NCBI GenBank assembly: GCA_963728975.1
Contig: CAVSMF010000001.1
Location: 1,488,001-1,552,000, forward strand
DNA from: DATFCK01 sp963728975
Lineage (GTDB): Bacteria; Verrucomicrobiota; Verrucomicrobiia; Chthoniobacterales; UBA10450
Length of the DNA: 64,000 nt
Direction: 5' to 3'
The notes beneath the pieces were generated by a model. It was not told where the DNA came from, did no database searches, and saw only the letters and a program-made list of their open reading frames with translations. The position numbers and the translations under genes were made by a program. This document shows positions 10,001 through 17,736 of this stretch, one piece after another (position 1 is the stretch's first letter; each line of letters starts with the position of its first letter).

Positions 10001-10556
10001 GTTTCACCCATGCCGTGGGGGATTGCTCCCAGGCGACCATCAGAGCGGGAATGATCGAGGGAGCGGCATGAGTTGTGAGTCTCCAGAAATCCTTTGCGGC
10101 CTCTTCGAATAAGGGAGTGGGATCCGTGAGCAGCTTCGAGTCGAACGAGGTCCCGCTCTCGAATGCATGGTCGTGCAGGACGCGCTGACAAAATCCATGA
10201 ATGGTAAAGATCTGCGCTTCGTCAAAACTCTGCAGGGTCAGATCGAGTTCCTCGATTCCTCTTTTGCAATCGCCCCGGGAAAGAAACCGGCGCACTGTTT
10301 CATCGCCGCTTTTCCCGTTGTGCAAACCGATGGCTGCTTCATGCAAGCGGCGGCGGACACGATCCCTGAGTTCCTCGGTCGCGGCGACGGTATAGGTGAC
10401 AGCGAGGATTTGGCTGATTGGGATGTGTTGTTCCAGAACCAGGCGCAGGAAAAGTTCGGCGAGCGAAAACGTCTTCCCGGTACCGGCGCTGGCTTCAATC
10501 AGAGTTACACCAGGCTCAAGCGTGGCGGTCTCACGGTCAAAAATCGTAGCCGTCAT
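7068..10556 (-). CDS. recB: RecBCD enzyme subunit RecB (3'-5' helicase and nuclease)
   Basis: The helicase half shows EASAGTGKTFSLAEL (Walker A), TYTVAATEELRDRV, IHGFCQRVLHDHAFE, LIDEFQDTDPAQY, YIGDPKQAIYGFRGAD, TIHKCKGLEYPIVY and LYVAVTRAKNR. The C-terminal RecB nuclease domain has GFIDLFF, YYIVDWKSNWLG and a Gln-x-x-x-Tyr-type stretch (FLQAHLYLLA), so the active site looks complete. The frame extends to a TTG at 10598. The ATG at 10556 is preferred: it gives the ATGA overlap with recC seen at the other junction and starts just before the first conserved block (MTATIFDRE). About 1,162 residues. Confidence 0.95.
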   Translation of the reverse strand: MTATIFDRETATLEPGVTLIEASAGTGKTFSLAELFLRLVLEQHIPISQILAVTYTVAATEELRDRVRRRLHEAAIGLHNGKSGDETVRRFLSRGDCKRGIEELDLTLQSFDEAQIFTIHGFCQRVLHDHAFESGTSFDSKLLTDPTPLFEEAAKDFWRLTTHAAPSIIPALMVAWEQSPTAWVKLLDRIRNHPDVALIPPPADRSLPQLTTALEEAFAALRAEWRTNNSEIKSILRTNGSLSRAQSAFSPARVEELLNHLAESCNDFERVNPVCLKALEQVTAEAIAAGTKRTGSAPLHRFFDQCSAFSRLVEALFLHLTYAFLQYAGIELPKRKARTGVVTFDDLILRLRGALKATGGDKLAAAIGAKYQAALIDEFQDTDPAQYQIFQRIFGTGKHSLFYIGDPKQAIYGFRGADVFTYLEAASKANRIFTLATNRRSEKKLVAAVNRLFQQVEHPFILPRITYHQVNSGKNDNLIPLTGLSGEAAAPLQFRFLESIRNDGTPMNQAEATGAICRAVNEDMVRLKASNARLGGEKIRFDQMAVLVRRNAQADQMQEVLRAHGIPSIVQSERSVFGSGQARELQQLLQGILEPRRERLFKAALTTSLIGFNGNQLADLDQDETARQRWLDRFAEWQTKWMDDCFIAMFRQVLVQQDARSRVIQLPAGERRLTNFLHLAELLHSAETTGRLQPDGVCAWLHRERNKERIAQDEFQLRLESDDDAVQIVTIHKCKGLEYPIVYCPFLWLPAEPSKRNELQFHDRNNQDRLTISLVGKAEASAQQQAWQTEEITSEELRMLYVAVTRAKNRCTIHLGHIKKIEESPLAYLFGRKAELREPIAAFAANSDGSAASAIVQGAPQESAISAPALTPTFAARRFAGNIDHTVMAASFSGLNAGRIELQELEPEVADEPEVVLPEQETTGDTIFDFARGARAGDFFHAVLEELDFQNGSNIESAVDRQLSYHGLARTPCRAAILAKLQELCEVELQPGMSLKAVPRSDRVAEMEFACRLNRTDPKRLREILERCPGLPSQFTANLGRLRFNPVEGYLRGFIDLFFQFNRRYYIVDWKSNWLGNQAADYDEEGMRNSMVEHNYFLQAHLYLLAADLFLQNRVKNYDYARDFGGVFYIYLRGVDPKSPRLGVYEQKPVEQAILALRELAA

Positions 10557-13500
10557 GCCGTTGCCGTTTCCCCTGCGTTTTGCAGCAGCGTTCCCCAAAT
10601 TTGCCGCGCCAGTTCGATGAACTCATCGCCCAGCACGTCGTCACCTGGAAACAGCATCACATACTCGGGGTTTTCTTTCTCGCCCTGGATTTGGAAACCG
10701 CCATTCCAGATCGATTTCGCCTTGGCGATCGGGTTCGTCGCATGCGCCCGTTCCGCTTCAATAAACGCCAGGGCGCTGGCCGGAAAGAAAGCCAGGGCGC
10801 GCCCAAGCCCCTGCCAGAAAAGGTCGCACAGGCCGGCAAGAATTTTTTTGGCATCGGCAGTCATCTCCCAGGTGAGAGTGAAATCTGTTCCGATCAGGAG
10901 GGTTTTGGTTAGTCCGCCGTTACCGGTCGCGCAGCTTGCCAGATGATCGATCCATGCCTGCAACCGGTCGCGTAGATTCAATTTCGCGCACCGATAGTGG
11001 ACAATTCTGCCGCCATAAATGGTGTCGATCTCTCCAGTCAGGGAGAAGTTGCCAAGGCGAAGATCAATAGCAATTGGTTCGTCTTTCCTGCCGATACAAG
11101 GGTGGACGATGGAACTGAAGTTCTCCGCCTCTCGATCGAGCGCCCGCAGTTGCATCTCGCCAATAGCCCCGGGAGGAAGAACCCCTCGGGCGCCGAATAA
11201 CTGGAGATTCACCGCATTGGTATCTATGCGCTCAGTCAGAAGTTCCTGGCGAATCTGGTATTTTTCGATGGCATCGAGTAGGATCGGCTCGTCGTCCGGC
11301 AGGCACGATTCAAATTCGCGCAGCTTCAACCCGAAACGCGCCTGCAAAAAGTATCGCGCCGGATTGAGCAGGAACCTGACGAGGTCTTTCAGGCTTAGGG
11401 CGCGGAGGGCCGGGTCCGGGTCGGGCAACTTCGCGGTCAGAAACGGTGGTGCGTCGGTAGCCCCTCGGGCTTCCGAACCGGCGGCGGTCGCGGCAGCGTT
11501 CGCCTCTGAATAGCTGAACAAACGACTCTCCGCGCGCCGGGCATCGAAATAACGTGGGCTGAACGCCTGAAGCGGATGTTCGAGTGTCAAATGGTCCCTG
11601 GGGCTGGCCCCGTCCGGAAAAGTGAAGGCCTGATCGACGTATTCCAATAATTCGCTGATGACCACCGAGGGTGGAATTTCCTGGTTATGGATGATGGAAC
11701 GCCCGATGTAACTGATGTAAAGGGATTCGCCTGCAGAAAGAATCGTCTCCAGGAACGCGTAACGATCGTCCCCACGGGGGGATGGATCGCCCAGCTTCCC
11801 TTGTGACATCAAATCGAACTGGGGAATTTCCGGACGGCGCGGAAACGCTTCGTCGGTCATTCCGAGCAGACAAATAACCCGTGCCGGAATACTGCGGGCA
11901 GGCTTGATCGCGCAAAATGTTACGCCGCCGGTGAGAAAACCGCCGCGTTGTTCCATGGCTGCGAGTAATCCGGCTAGGTGATGGCGCACAATCCGGAAAG
12001 GGATGTCCTGATCTGCGCCACTGATTTCCGACATGCTTTCCAGGCCGGCAATGGTTCTCCGCAGGAAGCGTAAATCGCGGACATTTTGCTCCTCATTCGA
12101 CTCGAGCAGCGTGTCGATTGCTTCGTTTAAAAGCGGCGTCCACTTGGCCAACGTTCGCGGTTCGTGGAATTGCTCGACAACCGTAAAAATTCCCTCAGCC
12201 GCAGAGATGAACCGACCGAGAATATTGCCGCCATCTCCTTCCACTTCGTCATACGGCAGGATGTCCTGGAATAGTCTCCGGTTATCGCTTTTCATGGCGT
12301 ATCCGAGAAGGAGTCGGTCGAGCCCGAAGCGCCATGTATTGGAATTCGTGGAAGGCAGACCCAATGCCTGGCGATGGGCGGCGTCAATTCCCCAGGCGAT
12401 TCCCGTGTTTTGGATCCAGCTCCGGATCAGAGCCAGATCGCTTTCCGAAAATTCAAACCGCGCGGCCACGATGGGCGAGCTAATGAAGCCAAAGATCTCT
12501 TCCGCCGTGCAACGGCTGGTCGGCAGATCGAGCAGTTTCAGGAATGTGTCAATGATCGCGCTCTCGCTGCGGGGATGGCGATCGGTAATGGAATAAGGTA
12601 TTCGGCGTTTAGGATCCTCCGGATATTCGAATACCGCTCGAATCAAAGGCGAATACGTCTCGATTTCGGGCGTCATGACCAGAATATCCCGTGGGCGAAG
12701 CGTTGGATCGTTGCTAAAGAGATCCAGCAGGTAATCGTAAAGGACTTCGACCTCCCGCATGGGCGAGTGACACGAGTGGATTTGCAGGGAACGATCCTCG
12801 TCATTCACCCCGAGCTTATCGGGATCGCCTTTTTCCACGCCGCCCCGGTTGGCCGCGTGCAGAATATCCGATTGCAAAATCGCAAGAAGTTGACGGCCGG
12901 CTGGTTCAACAAAGGTTGAGGACACTTCGTGAAGACGCGAGCCGAAGCGTTCGTCGGTTTCCAGGAGGAGTTCGGTGAAATAACTGCTCTGCCGGCCAAG
13001 TGACGTTAACAGCGGATTACCGGTCACCGGCTCCGATTCGCCAATCTGACGCCGCGCTCGTTGTTTCGGCGTCAGGTCCGAACCGAAATATTCACTGGAC
13101 GGTTGATGAACGAAGAGATGGAGTTCGAGCGTTTTCGCGAGATGAAAAAATGTTTGCAGATAAATCGGAGGTAACGCCATCACTCCGAAGACAAAAATTC
13201 TGTCCGGAAGCGCGATGCCGGGTTGGTCTTCATTTTCAACCTGCAGCCGTTTCCGGTCCTCGATCAGAGCGCCGTCGGTCATCAGTTTCCGCCAGAGGGT
13301 CGCCTGCCATGCTTCGCTGGTGCTCGAATTTTCTTTTGAATTGTTCCAGCCTGCAATCATTTCCGGCCGGTAAACGAGGTATTGATCGAAGAGCGCGCCG
13401 ATCTTTTCCGAGAGTTGAAAAAGCCTTAGCGGATCCGGGTCGGAGAGATAATTCCGCACCGGCCCGAATTCCTTGCGGGGAAGCAATGCCGGCAGGAGAC

Positions 13501-13795
13501 GGTGGATCGCCCATGTCAGTTCCTGGGTAGGAATCCGCTCTTCAATTTTTAAGTTGGTTCGAATATCGGGTGGGAGTGATCGGATGAATTCGGCCAGGAA
13601 GGGGAAGGAGACGTTGGCGCATACGCCGTTGATCCGGGCTATCTCGAATGACAACCAGCGGCGAACGACCAGACTGGAGACCGCGACAATTTCTTTACGA
13701 AAAGGCGGATCCTGCGCTTCGGCGAGGAGGCCTGCGAGTTCCCGGGCGAGGAGCGGGAGCTGGTTTCCAGTGTGAAGACGGAGGGAGACAGCCAT
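10553..13795 (-). CDS. recC: RecBCD enzyme subunit RecC
   Basis: RecC is the scaffold that recognises Chi in RecBCD; it resembles a degenerate helicase with a degenerate nuclease domain. The product (about 1,080 residues) shows the family signatures LPLLARELAGLL near the N-terminus, SFPFLAEFI, DIRTNLKIEERI, LFVHQPSSEYFG, IHSCHSPMREVEVLYDYLL, DILVMTPEIETYSPLI, PYSITDR and ICLLGMTDEAFPRRP. The ATG at 13795 is chosen over an upstream TTG at 13804. It is the first gene of the rec operon and starts 24 bases after the end of the four-helix-bundle gene, so it may be read from a promoter inside or before that gene. Confidence 0.94.
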   Translation of the reverse strand: MAVSLRLHTGNQLPLLARELAGLLAEAQDPPFRKEIVAVSSLVVRRWLSFEIARINGVCANVSFPFLAEFIRSLPPDIRTNLKIEERIPTQELTWAIHRLLPALLPRKEFGPVRNYLSDPDPLRLFQLSEKIGALFDQYLVYRPEMIAGWNNSKENSSTSEAWQATLWRKLMTDGALIEDRKRLQVENEDQPGIALPDRIFVFGVMALPPIYLQTFFHLAKTLELHLFVHQPSSEYFGSDLTPKQRARRQIGESEPVTGNPLLTSLGRQSSYFTELLLETDERFGSRLHEVSSTFVEPAGRQLLAILQSDILHAANRGGVEKGDPDKLGVNDEDRSLQIHSCHSPMREVEVLYDYLLDLFSNDPTLRPRDILVMTPEIETYSPLIRAVFEYPEDPKRRIPYSITDRHPRSESAIIDTFLKLLDLPTSRCTAEEIFGFISSPIVAARFEFSESDLALIRSWIQNTGIAWGIDAAHRQALGLPSTNSNTWRFGLDRLLLGYAMKSDNRRLFQDILPYDEVEGDGGNILGRFISAAEGIFTVVEQFHEPRTLAKWTPLLNEAIDTLLESNEEQNVRDLRFLRRTIAGLESMSEISGADQDIPFRIVRHHLAGLLAAMEQRGGFLTGGVTFCAIKPARSIPARVICLLGMTDEAFPRRPEIPQFDLMSQGKLGDPSPRGDDRYAFLETILSAGESLYISYIGRSIIHNQEIPPSVVISELLEYVDQAFTFPDGASPRDHLTLEHPLQAFSPRYFDARRAESRLFSYSEANAAATAAGSEARGATDAPPFLTAKLPDPDPALRALSLKDLVRFLLNPARYFLQARFGLKLREFESCLPDDEPILLDAIEKYQIRQELLTERIDTNAVNLQLFGARGVLPPGAIGEMQLRALDREAENFSSIVHPCIGRKDEPIAIDLRLGNFSLTGEIDTIYGGRIVHYRCAKLNLRDRLQAWIDHLASCATGNGGLTKTLLIGTDFTLTWEMTADAKKILAGLCDLFWQGLGRALAFFPASALAFIEAERAHATNPIAKAKSIWNGGFQIQGEKENPEYVMLFPGDDVLGDEFIELARQIWGTLLQNAGETATA

Positions 13796-13819
13796 GGGGG
13801 CCAATGCGACGAATGGGGC

Positions 13820-14407
13820 CTATGAAATAAGACGCCGATTCTGTTTTGAGCGTTGCCCTAATCGAGCCCGGGTCATGCGCTCGCGCAGTCCGCCTTGCTC
13901 CAGGAAATCTTGCTCGAGTTTTCGCAGGAGCTGATCGAGAAGATAGTTCGCTTGGTGGATAAGGCAGATGAGAATGTTGGCTGCTATCTCGGGTGGCCGG
14001 GTTTCGACATAGGTCCTATAGGCCTCATAGGACCTATTTTTCCGGGCGCCAAGTTTTCGCACGAATAGCGCTTCCTTACTGTCCTTGTGCCAGAGCGGCA
14101 TGTCCCGCACTCTCAGAAAATCCCGATAATCTTCTAATAGCTCTTCCAGGCTCGCTCGAGCCACATTAATTAGTTTGATTTCGGTTTCCTTGGAGGTGCC
14201 GGAGGCTTGACTGGCTTCCACAATGTTTTGCTTTCCGGAGCGCGCAGCCTGGACCATTTGATCAATGGTCCGGTCCCGCTTTTTTAGAAACCGCTCGCAG
14301 AAGCAAGCCGTTCCCCGAAAAACTATCAACGCCTTTTGATAAGCCAGCAGGCCTTCATAGCCGCCATGCGGCGGAATAAATTGTTCGTTTGGACTCTTAG
14401 GCGGCAT
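13820..14407 (-). CDS. four helix bundle protein with C-terminal suffix domain
   Basis: A 195-residue all-alpha protein of the family related to proteins encoded in 23S rRNA intervening sequences. N-terminal half: GGYEGLLAYQKALIVF, FLKKRDRTIDQMVQAARS and KQNIVEASQASGTSKETEIK, the classic family signature. The C-terminal part has SLEELLEDYRDFLR and EIAANILICLIHQANYLLDQLL, like the so-called four helix bundle suffix. Molecular function of the family is unknown. It sits alone between selB and recC. A near-copy of its 5' flanking palindrome lies inside its own coding sequence (14009-14037). The ATG at 14407 lacks a classical Shine-Dalgarno; the palindrome's AGGA is 16 bases upstream. Confidence 0.85.
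   Translation of the reverse strand: MPPKSPNEQFIPPHGGYEGLLAYQKALIVFRGTACFCERFLKKRDRTIDQMVQAARSGKQNIVEASQASGTSKETEIKLINVARASLEELLEDYRDFLRVRDMPLWHKDSKEALFVRKLGARKNRSYEAYRTYVETRPPEIAANILICLIHQANYLLDQLLRKLEQDFLEQGGLRERMTRARLGQRSKQNRRLIS
14009..14037. repeat. palindromic repeat inside the four-helix-bundle gene
   Basis: A 29-base imperfect palindrome with arms ATAGGTCCTAT and ATAGGACCTAT around a 7-base centre. It differs from the copy at 14419-14447 at only two adjacent bases. It is translated in the gene as residues reading RSYEAYRTYV, so it is part of the coding sequence. Confidence 0.85.
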
Positions 14408-14418
14408 AGCGGGGGAAC

Positions 14419-14447
14419 ATAGGTCCTATAGGCCCTATAGGACCTAT
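14419..14447. repeat. perfect palindrome at the 5' flank of the four-helix-bundle gene
   Basis: Twenty-nine bases with perfect 14-base arms (ATAGGTCCTATAGG and CCTATAGGACCTAT) around a single C. It begins 12 bases upstream of the four-helix-bundle ATG, and its other end supplies the TAG stop codon of selB (14444-14446). It could be a protein-binding site, an RNA hairpin between the two genes, or the end of a mobile element. Confidence 0.85.
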
Positions 14448-16357
14448 TTATCAAGCATTCGCCGATCGCCTACCCGTCGTGTCACACGCTCCCGATCCAG
14501 CCGCTCCAGCAACGGAACCATAACGCGCCGCGAACTTTGGAGTTCCCGGCGAAGCTCGCTCACGCTTGCAGGTCCGTTCCTGGAAATAAACTGAGAGATG
14601 ATCTCTTTGGCGCGGGCAAACGCTTCTTGGGACAAGACGACGTCGCTGCCGATCTCCACGGCCGCGCCTTGTTCGACCAGATAAGCGAGCACTTGTCGCC
14701 CGGTTGTGTCCGCCGCCAGCTGTTTGCGCGCCGGTGGATCGAACGGTTTTTGGGAAAGAAGTTTCAAGAGTACGTCCCCCGCGGCTTTGAGATGTGGCGG
14801 CAGCACCGGCCGGTGGTCTGCCCGGGCAACGATCGCGTCCCGGCGGACGAAGTCGCCGGCGCACAAGTCGGCAACCAACGCTTCGAAAACTTCAGGTGAC
14901 AGCTCCGGAAAAGCAGCTCTCAGTTCGTTTAGACTTAAACCGGACCTCTCGGAATTGGCTTTGTGCGCCCCTTCAATAATCTGGGTCGCCCTGGCGAGCA
15001 AACCTGTCCAGGTTTCCTTGTCGACTGCAATGCCGCCGGACCGAAATATCCGGCCTGTCTTTTGCAAGTGGGTGAGAGCGGTTTCAATTTCGGTCCGGCT
15101 GAAATTGGACTTGTCCAGCAGAGCGGACGCGACCGCGGTTCCGCGACCCGCGATCTCGGATTCGACCAGGACGTTCAAATTGCCGGGGGCTTTCGCCCGG
15201 GCAAGCAATAATTTTTGGTGTCGCTCGTTCCGAAACGATTTAGCGTTGGCATCGGGATCGAGGACAATGCCACCGGCGATGGTGTGTTGGTCGGATTGAT
15301 CGCGAAGGACAAAGCGATCTCCAACAAATACCAGAAGAGGTGAGCGAAATCGGAGTTGGGCGAGGGCCCAATTTCCAACCTTAAGTGGTTCTTCCCCGGA
15401 CAGAACAAACATCGCCGGCAGGCGGGCGGTGCCGTAATGCAGATATACGGATGTGCCGTTCTTCAGCGGGCGCGCCTCCGGATCTTCAGCCTGCAACCGT
15501 TCGGATTTCTGCACGACCACATCAATTGTTGAGCTGGCGGAGAATTCATCCGCGGTGACGATATTTCCGCGTCGGATCGCTTTATCCGATGTCGTCTTTG
15601 GGACATCGGCAAGATTGAGGGCGGTGCGCATCCCGGGTCGGGCCAACGTTACATCGCTATGGTGACTTTGAATGGATCGAATCCGAGTAGGGAAATTACC
15701 CGGTTGCAAATAAACTTTTTGGCCGCCAACAAAGGGACCGCCGGACAACGTCCCTGTCACTACTGCTCCAACTCCCGGCAGGCTAAAGGCGCGGTCCACA
15801 AATAGCCGCGACTTGCCGATATCGGGCTGCGGATCGGCGGCTGCAAGCTCGGCTGCCAGTGTTTGTTTCAGCTGCTCTATTCCCTGGCCCGAACGGGTTG
15901 AAGTCGGAACCATCCTGGCATGTCGATATGGCGTGGAACGAAGCCGGCTTTTTATGTCGCCGCTAACCTGGCCCGCTTCAACCAGATCGCTCTTCGTCAG
16001 CGCGACCACCAGCCGTTTGACGCCAAGGTAGGTCAGGATTTGGAGGTGTTCCTCGGTCTGCCTCATCCATCCATCGTCAGCCGCAACCGCTAGAAGAGCC
16101 AGATCGACCGATCCCACTCCAGCAATCATGTTTCGGACAAAATCTTCGTGGCCGGGCACGTCCACGAATCCGATGTGAATTTGAGTGCCGTCGGGTGCGA
16201 TGAGATTGAGCTCGGCAAAACCGAGATCGATTGTAATCTGTCGCGCCTTTTCTTCGGGAAGCCGGTCCGGGTCCGTGCCGGTCAAGGCTTTGACCAGGGC
16301 GCTCTTGCCGTGATCCACATGACCGGCGGTCGCGACAATGAACTGCTTCTCGATCAC
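14444..16357 (-). CDS. selB: selenocysteine-specific elongation factor SelB
   Basis: A GTPase that carries Sec-tRNA to the ribosome at UGA codons marked by a SECIS hairpin. It has 637 residues. The G domain shows GHVDHGKSALVKALTGTDPD, DVPGHEDFVRNMIAG and TKSDLV. The beta-barrel domains follow (FSLPGVGAVVTGTLSGG). The C-terminus holds winged-helix repeats (SLNELRAAFPELSPEVFEALV; SVSELRRELQSSRR; LLERLDRERVTRRVGDRR), the part that binds SECIS RNA. The GTG start overlaps the selA stop (16354-16357). The stop codon lies in the palindrome at 14419-14447. Last gene of the selD-selA-selB operon. Confidence 0.96.
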   Translation of the reverse strand: MIEKQFIVATAGHVDHGKSALVKALTGTDPDRLPEEKARQITIDLGFAELNLIAPDGTQIHIGFVDVPGHEDFVRNMIAGVGSVDLALLAVAADDGWMRQTEEHLQILTYLGVKRLVVALTKSDLVEAGQVSGDIKSRLRSTPYRHARMVPTSTRSGQGIEQLKQTLAAELAAADPQPDIGKSRLFVDRAFSLPGVGAVVTGTLSGGPFVGGQKVYLQPGNFPTRIRSIQSHHSDVTLARPGMRTALNLADVPKTTSDKAIRRGNIVTADEFSASSTIDVVVQKSERLQAEDPEARPLKNGTSVYLHYGTARLPAMFVLSGEEPLKVGNWALAQLRFRSPLLVFVGDRFVLRDQSDQHTIAGGIVLDPDANAKSFRNERHQKLLLARAKAPGNLNVLVESEIAGRGTAVASALLDKSNFSRTEIETALTHLQKTGRIFRSGGIAVDKETWTGLLARATQIIEGAHKANSERSGLSLNELRAAFPELSPEVFEALVADLCAGDFVRRDAIVARADHRPVLPPHLKAAGDVLLKLLSQKPFDPPARKQLAADTTGRQVLAYLVEQGAAVEIGSDVVLSQEAFARAKEIISQFISRNGPASVSELRRELQSSRRVMVPLLERLDRERVTRRVGDRRMLDK

Positions 16358-17736
16358 GGCCGATTCGACTTCGCTGTCGCCAGGCGGATCGCGTCCACGA
16401 CCAGGTCATCCTGCGAAGGAAAGATCGTGCGCAAATCCAGCTTGAAAAATCCACGGGCGATATATCCGACGATCGGCGGCGATGAATTTCGCAAAGTTGC
16501 GGCAAACTCCCTGGCCGAGCAATCCTCCGGCAAAATATCGAGCGTAAGCGAGGAGATGACCGATTTGGCGAGGCTTCCGCCGCCAATGCTGGCCGCACCA
16601 TGTCCGATTGTGATTTGAAGGGGAAGTCCGCGGAGTCGAACGAGCATGGCGGCGGCGCGACTGCGCAATTCATCTTTACTCGTCCGAAGCAGGGCCAGCA
16701 CTGGAACCTCGGCCTGGCCTGTTCCGCCGAGGTGAAGATCAACTGTTGCTTGCAAGCCCGCCAAAACCAGTTTGTCGCAACGCAAGGCTCGAAACAGCGG
16801 TTCACGCTTTATTGCCGCGATCAACCTGCGTTTTCCGGCGACAATTCCGGCCTGCGGCCCGCCGAAAAGTTTGTCGCCGCTGAAACAAACCAGGCTGGCT
16901 CCGTCTTTGATGGCTTCGGCCGGGGTCGGTTCATGCTCTTCCAGGCCTAACCCTTCGGTGGCAATGGTGGCGCCGCTCCCCAAGTCGTGCACGAAAGGTA
17001 TGCGTTTCTTAAGGGCGAGGCGGGCCAGATCGGCCGAGGCGGGCGAATCAACGAATCCGCTCATGACAAAATTGCTCCGGTGCACGCGAAGAATAAGCGC
17101 CGTTCTCGGGCCGATGGCCCGGGCATAATCGTCGAGAGTGGTCTTGTTGGTAGCGCCGACCTCGCGCAAAATAGCTCCGGTGGATTCGAGAATTTCAGAA
17201 ATTCGAAACCCGCCGCCGATCTGCACCATTTCTCCGCGGGAAATCACAACTTCCGGTTTTTGTTGGACGAAGTGGCGAACGATCAAAACCAGGGCGGCCG
17301 CGCAGTTGTTAACCACCGCGGCGTCTTCGGCGCGGCAAAGCAGGGCCAGGGCGCGCTCGAGGTAGGGAGCGCGGCGACCGCGGGTCCCGGTTTCCAGTTC
17401 CAGCTCCAGATTTGAGTAGGAAGACGCGATCCGGCGGAGCTGTTCGGCGGCGTCCCCGGCAAGTGGAGCGCGACCGAGATTGGTGTGAATGAGTATGCCG
17501 GTGCCGTTGATTAAGGCGCGAAGACGGGAACGGCGAAGTTCCGCAATGTTTTTGCGAATGCGCTCCAGAATCGCGTCGGGGGAACCAATCGGGCGCCGGC
17601 GGCGCTCCTGCGCCAGTGCGCGGCGAACGAGATCGACAATTAACGGCCGGGGAACATCGTATTCGCCGAGGGCCTCGAGCACTGCATTTACCGCGGGAAT
17701 TCCTCGTCGCCCCCGTGGTTTTACTTCGTCATGCAT
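16354..17736 (-). CDS. selA: L-seryl-tRNA(Sec) selenium transferase SelA
   Basis: A PLP enzyme that turns Ser-tRNA(Sec) into Sec-tRNA(Sec) with selenophosphate. About 460 residues from the ATG at 17736. It has the N-terminal tRNA-binding helices, then INGTGILIHTNLGRAPL, the ELELETGTRGRRAPYLE block, NNCAAALVLIV, the SNFVMSGF loop, and FSGDKLFGGPQAGI with the PLP lysine. The open frame runs further upstream into selD, but the ATG at 17736 has GGGGAG about 11 bases upstream and overlaps the selD stop by 16 bases, the usual arrangement. It overlaps selB downstream by four bases. Confidence 0.96.
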   Translation of the reverse strand: MHDEVKPRGRRGIPAVNAVLEALGEYDVPRPLIVDLVRRALAQERRRRPIGSPDAILERIRKNIAELRRSRLRALINGTGILIHTNLGRAPLAGDAAEQLRRIASSYSNLELELETGTRGRRAPYLERALALLCRAEDAAVVNNCAAALVLIVRHFVQQKPEVVISRGEMVQIGGGFRISEILESTGAILREVGATNKTTLDDYARAIGPRTALILRVHRSNFVMSGFVDSPASADLARLALKKRIPFVHDLGSGATIATEGLGLEEHEPTPAEAIKDGASLVCFSGDKLFGGPQAGIVAGKRRLIAAIKREPLFRALRCDKLVLAGLQATVDLHLGGTGQAEVPVLALLRTSKDELRSRAAAMLVRLRGLPLQITIGHGAASIGGGSLAKSVISSLTLDILPEDCSAREFAATLRNSSPPIVGYIARGFFKLDLRTIFPSQDDLVVDAIRLATAKSNRP

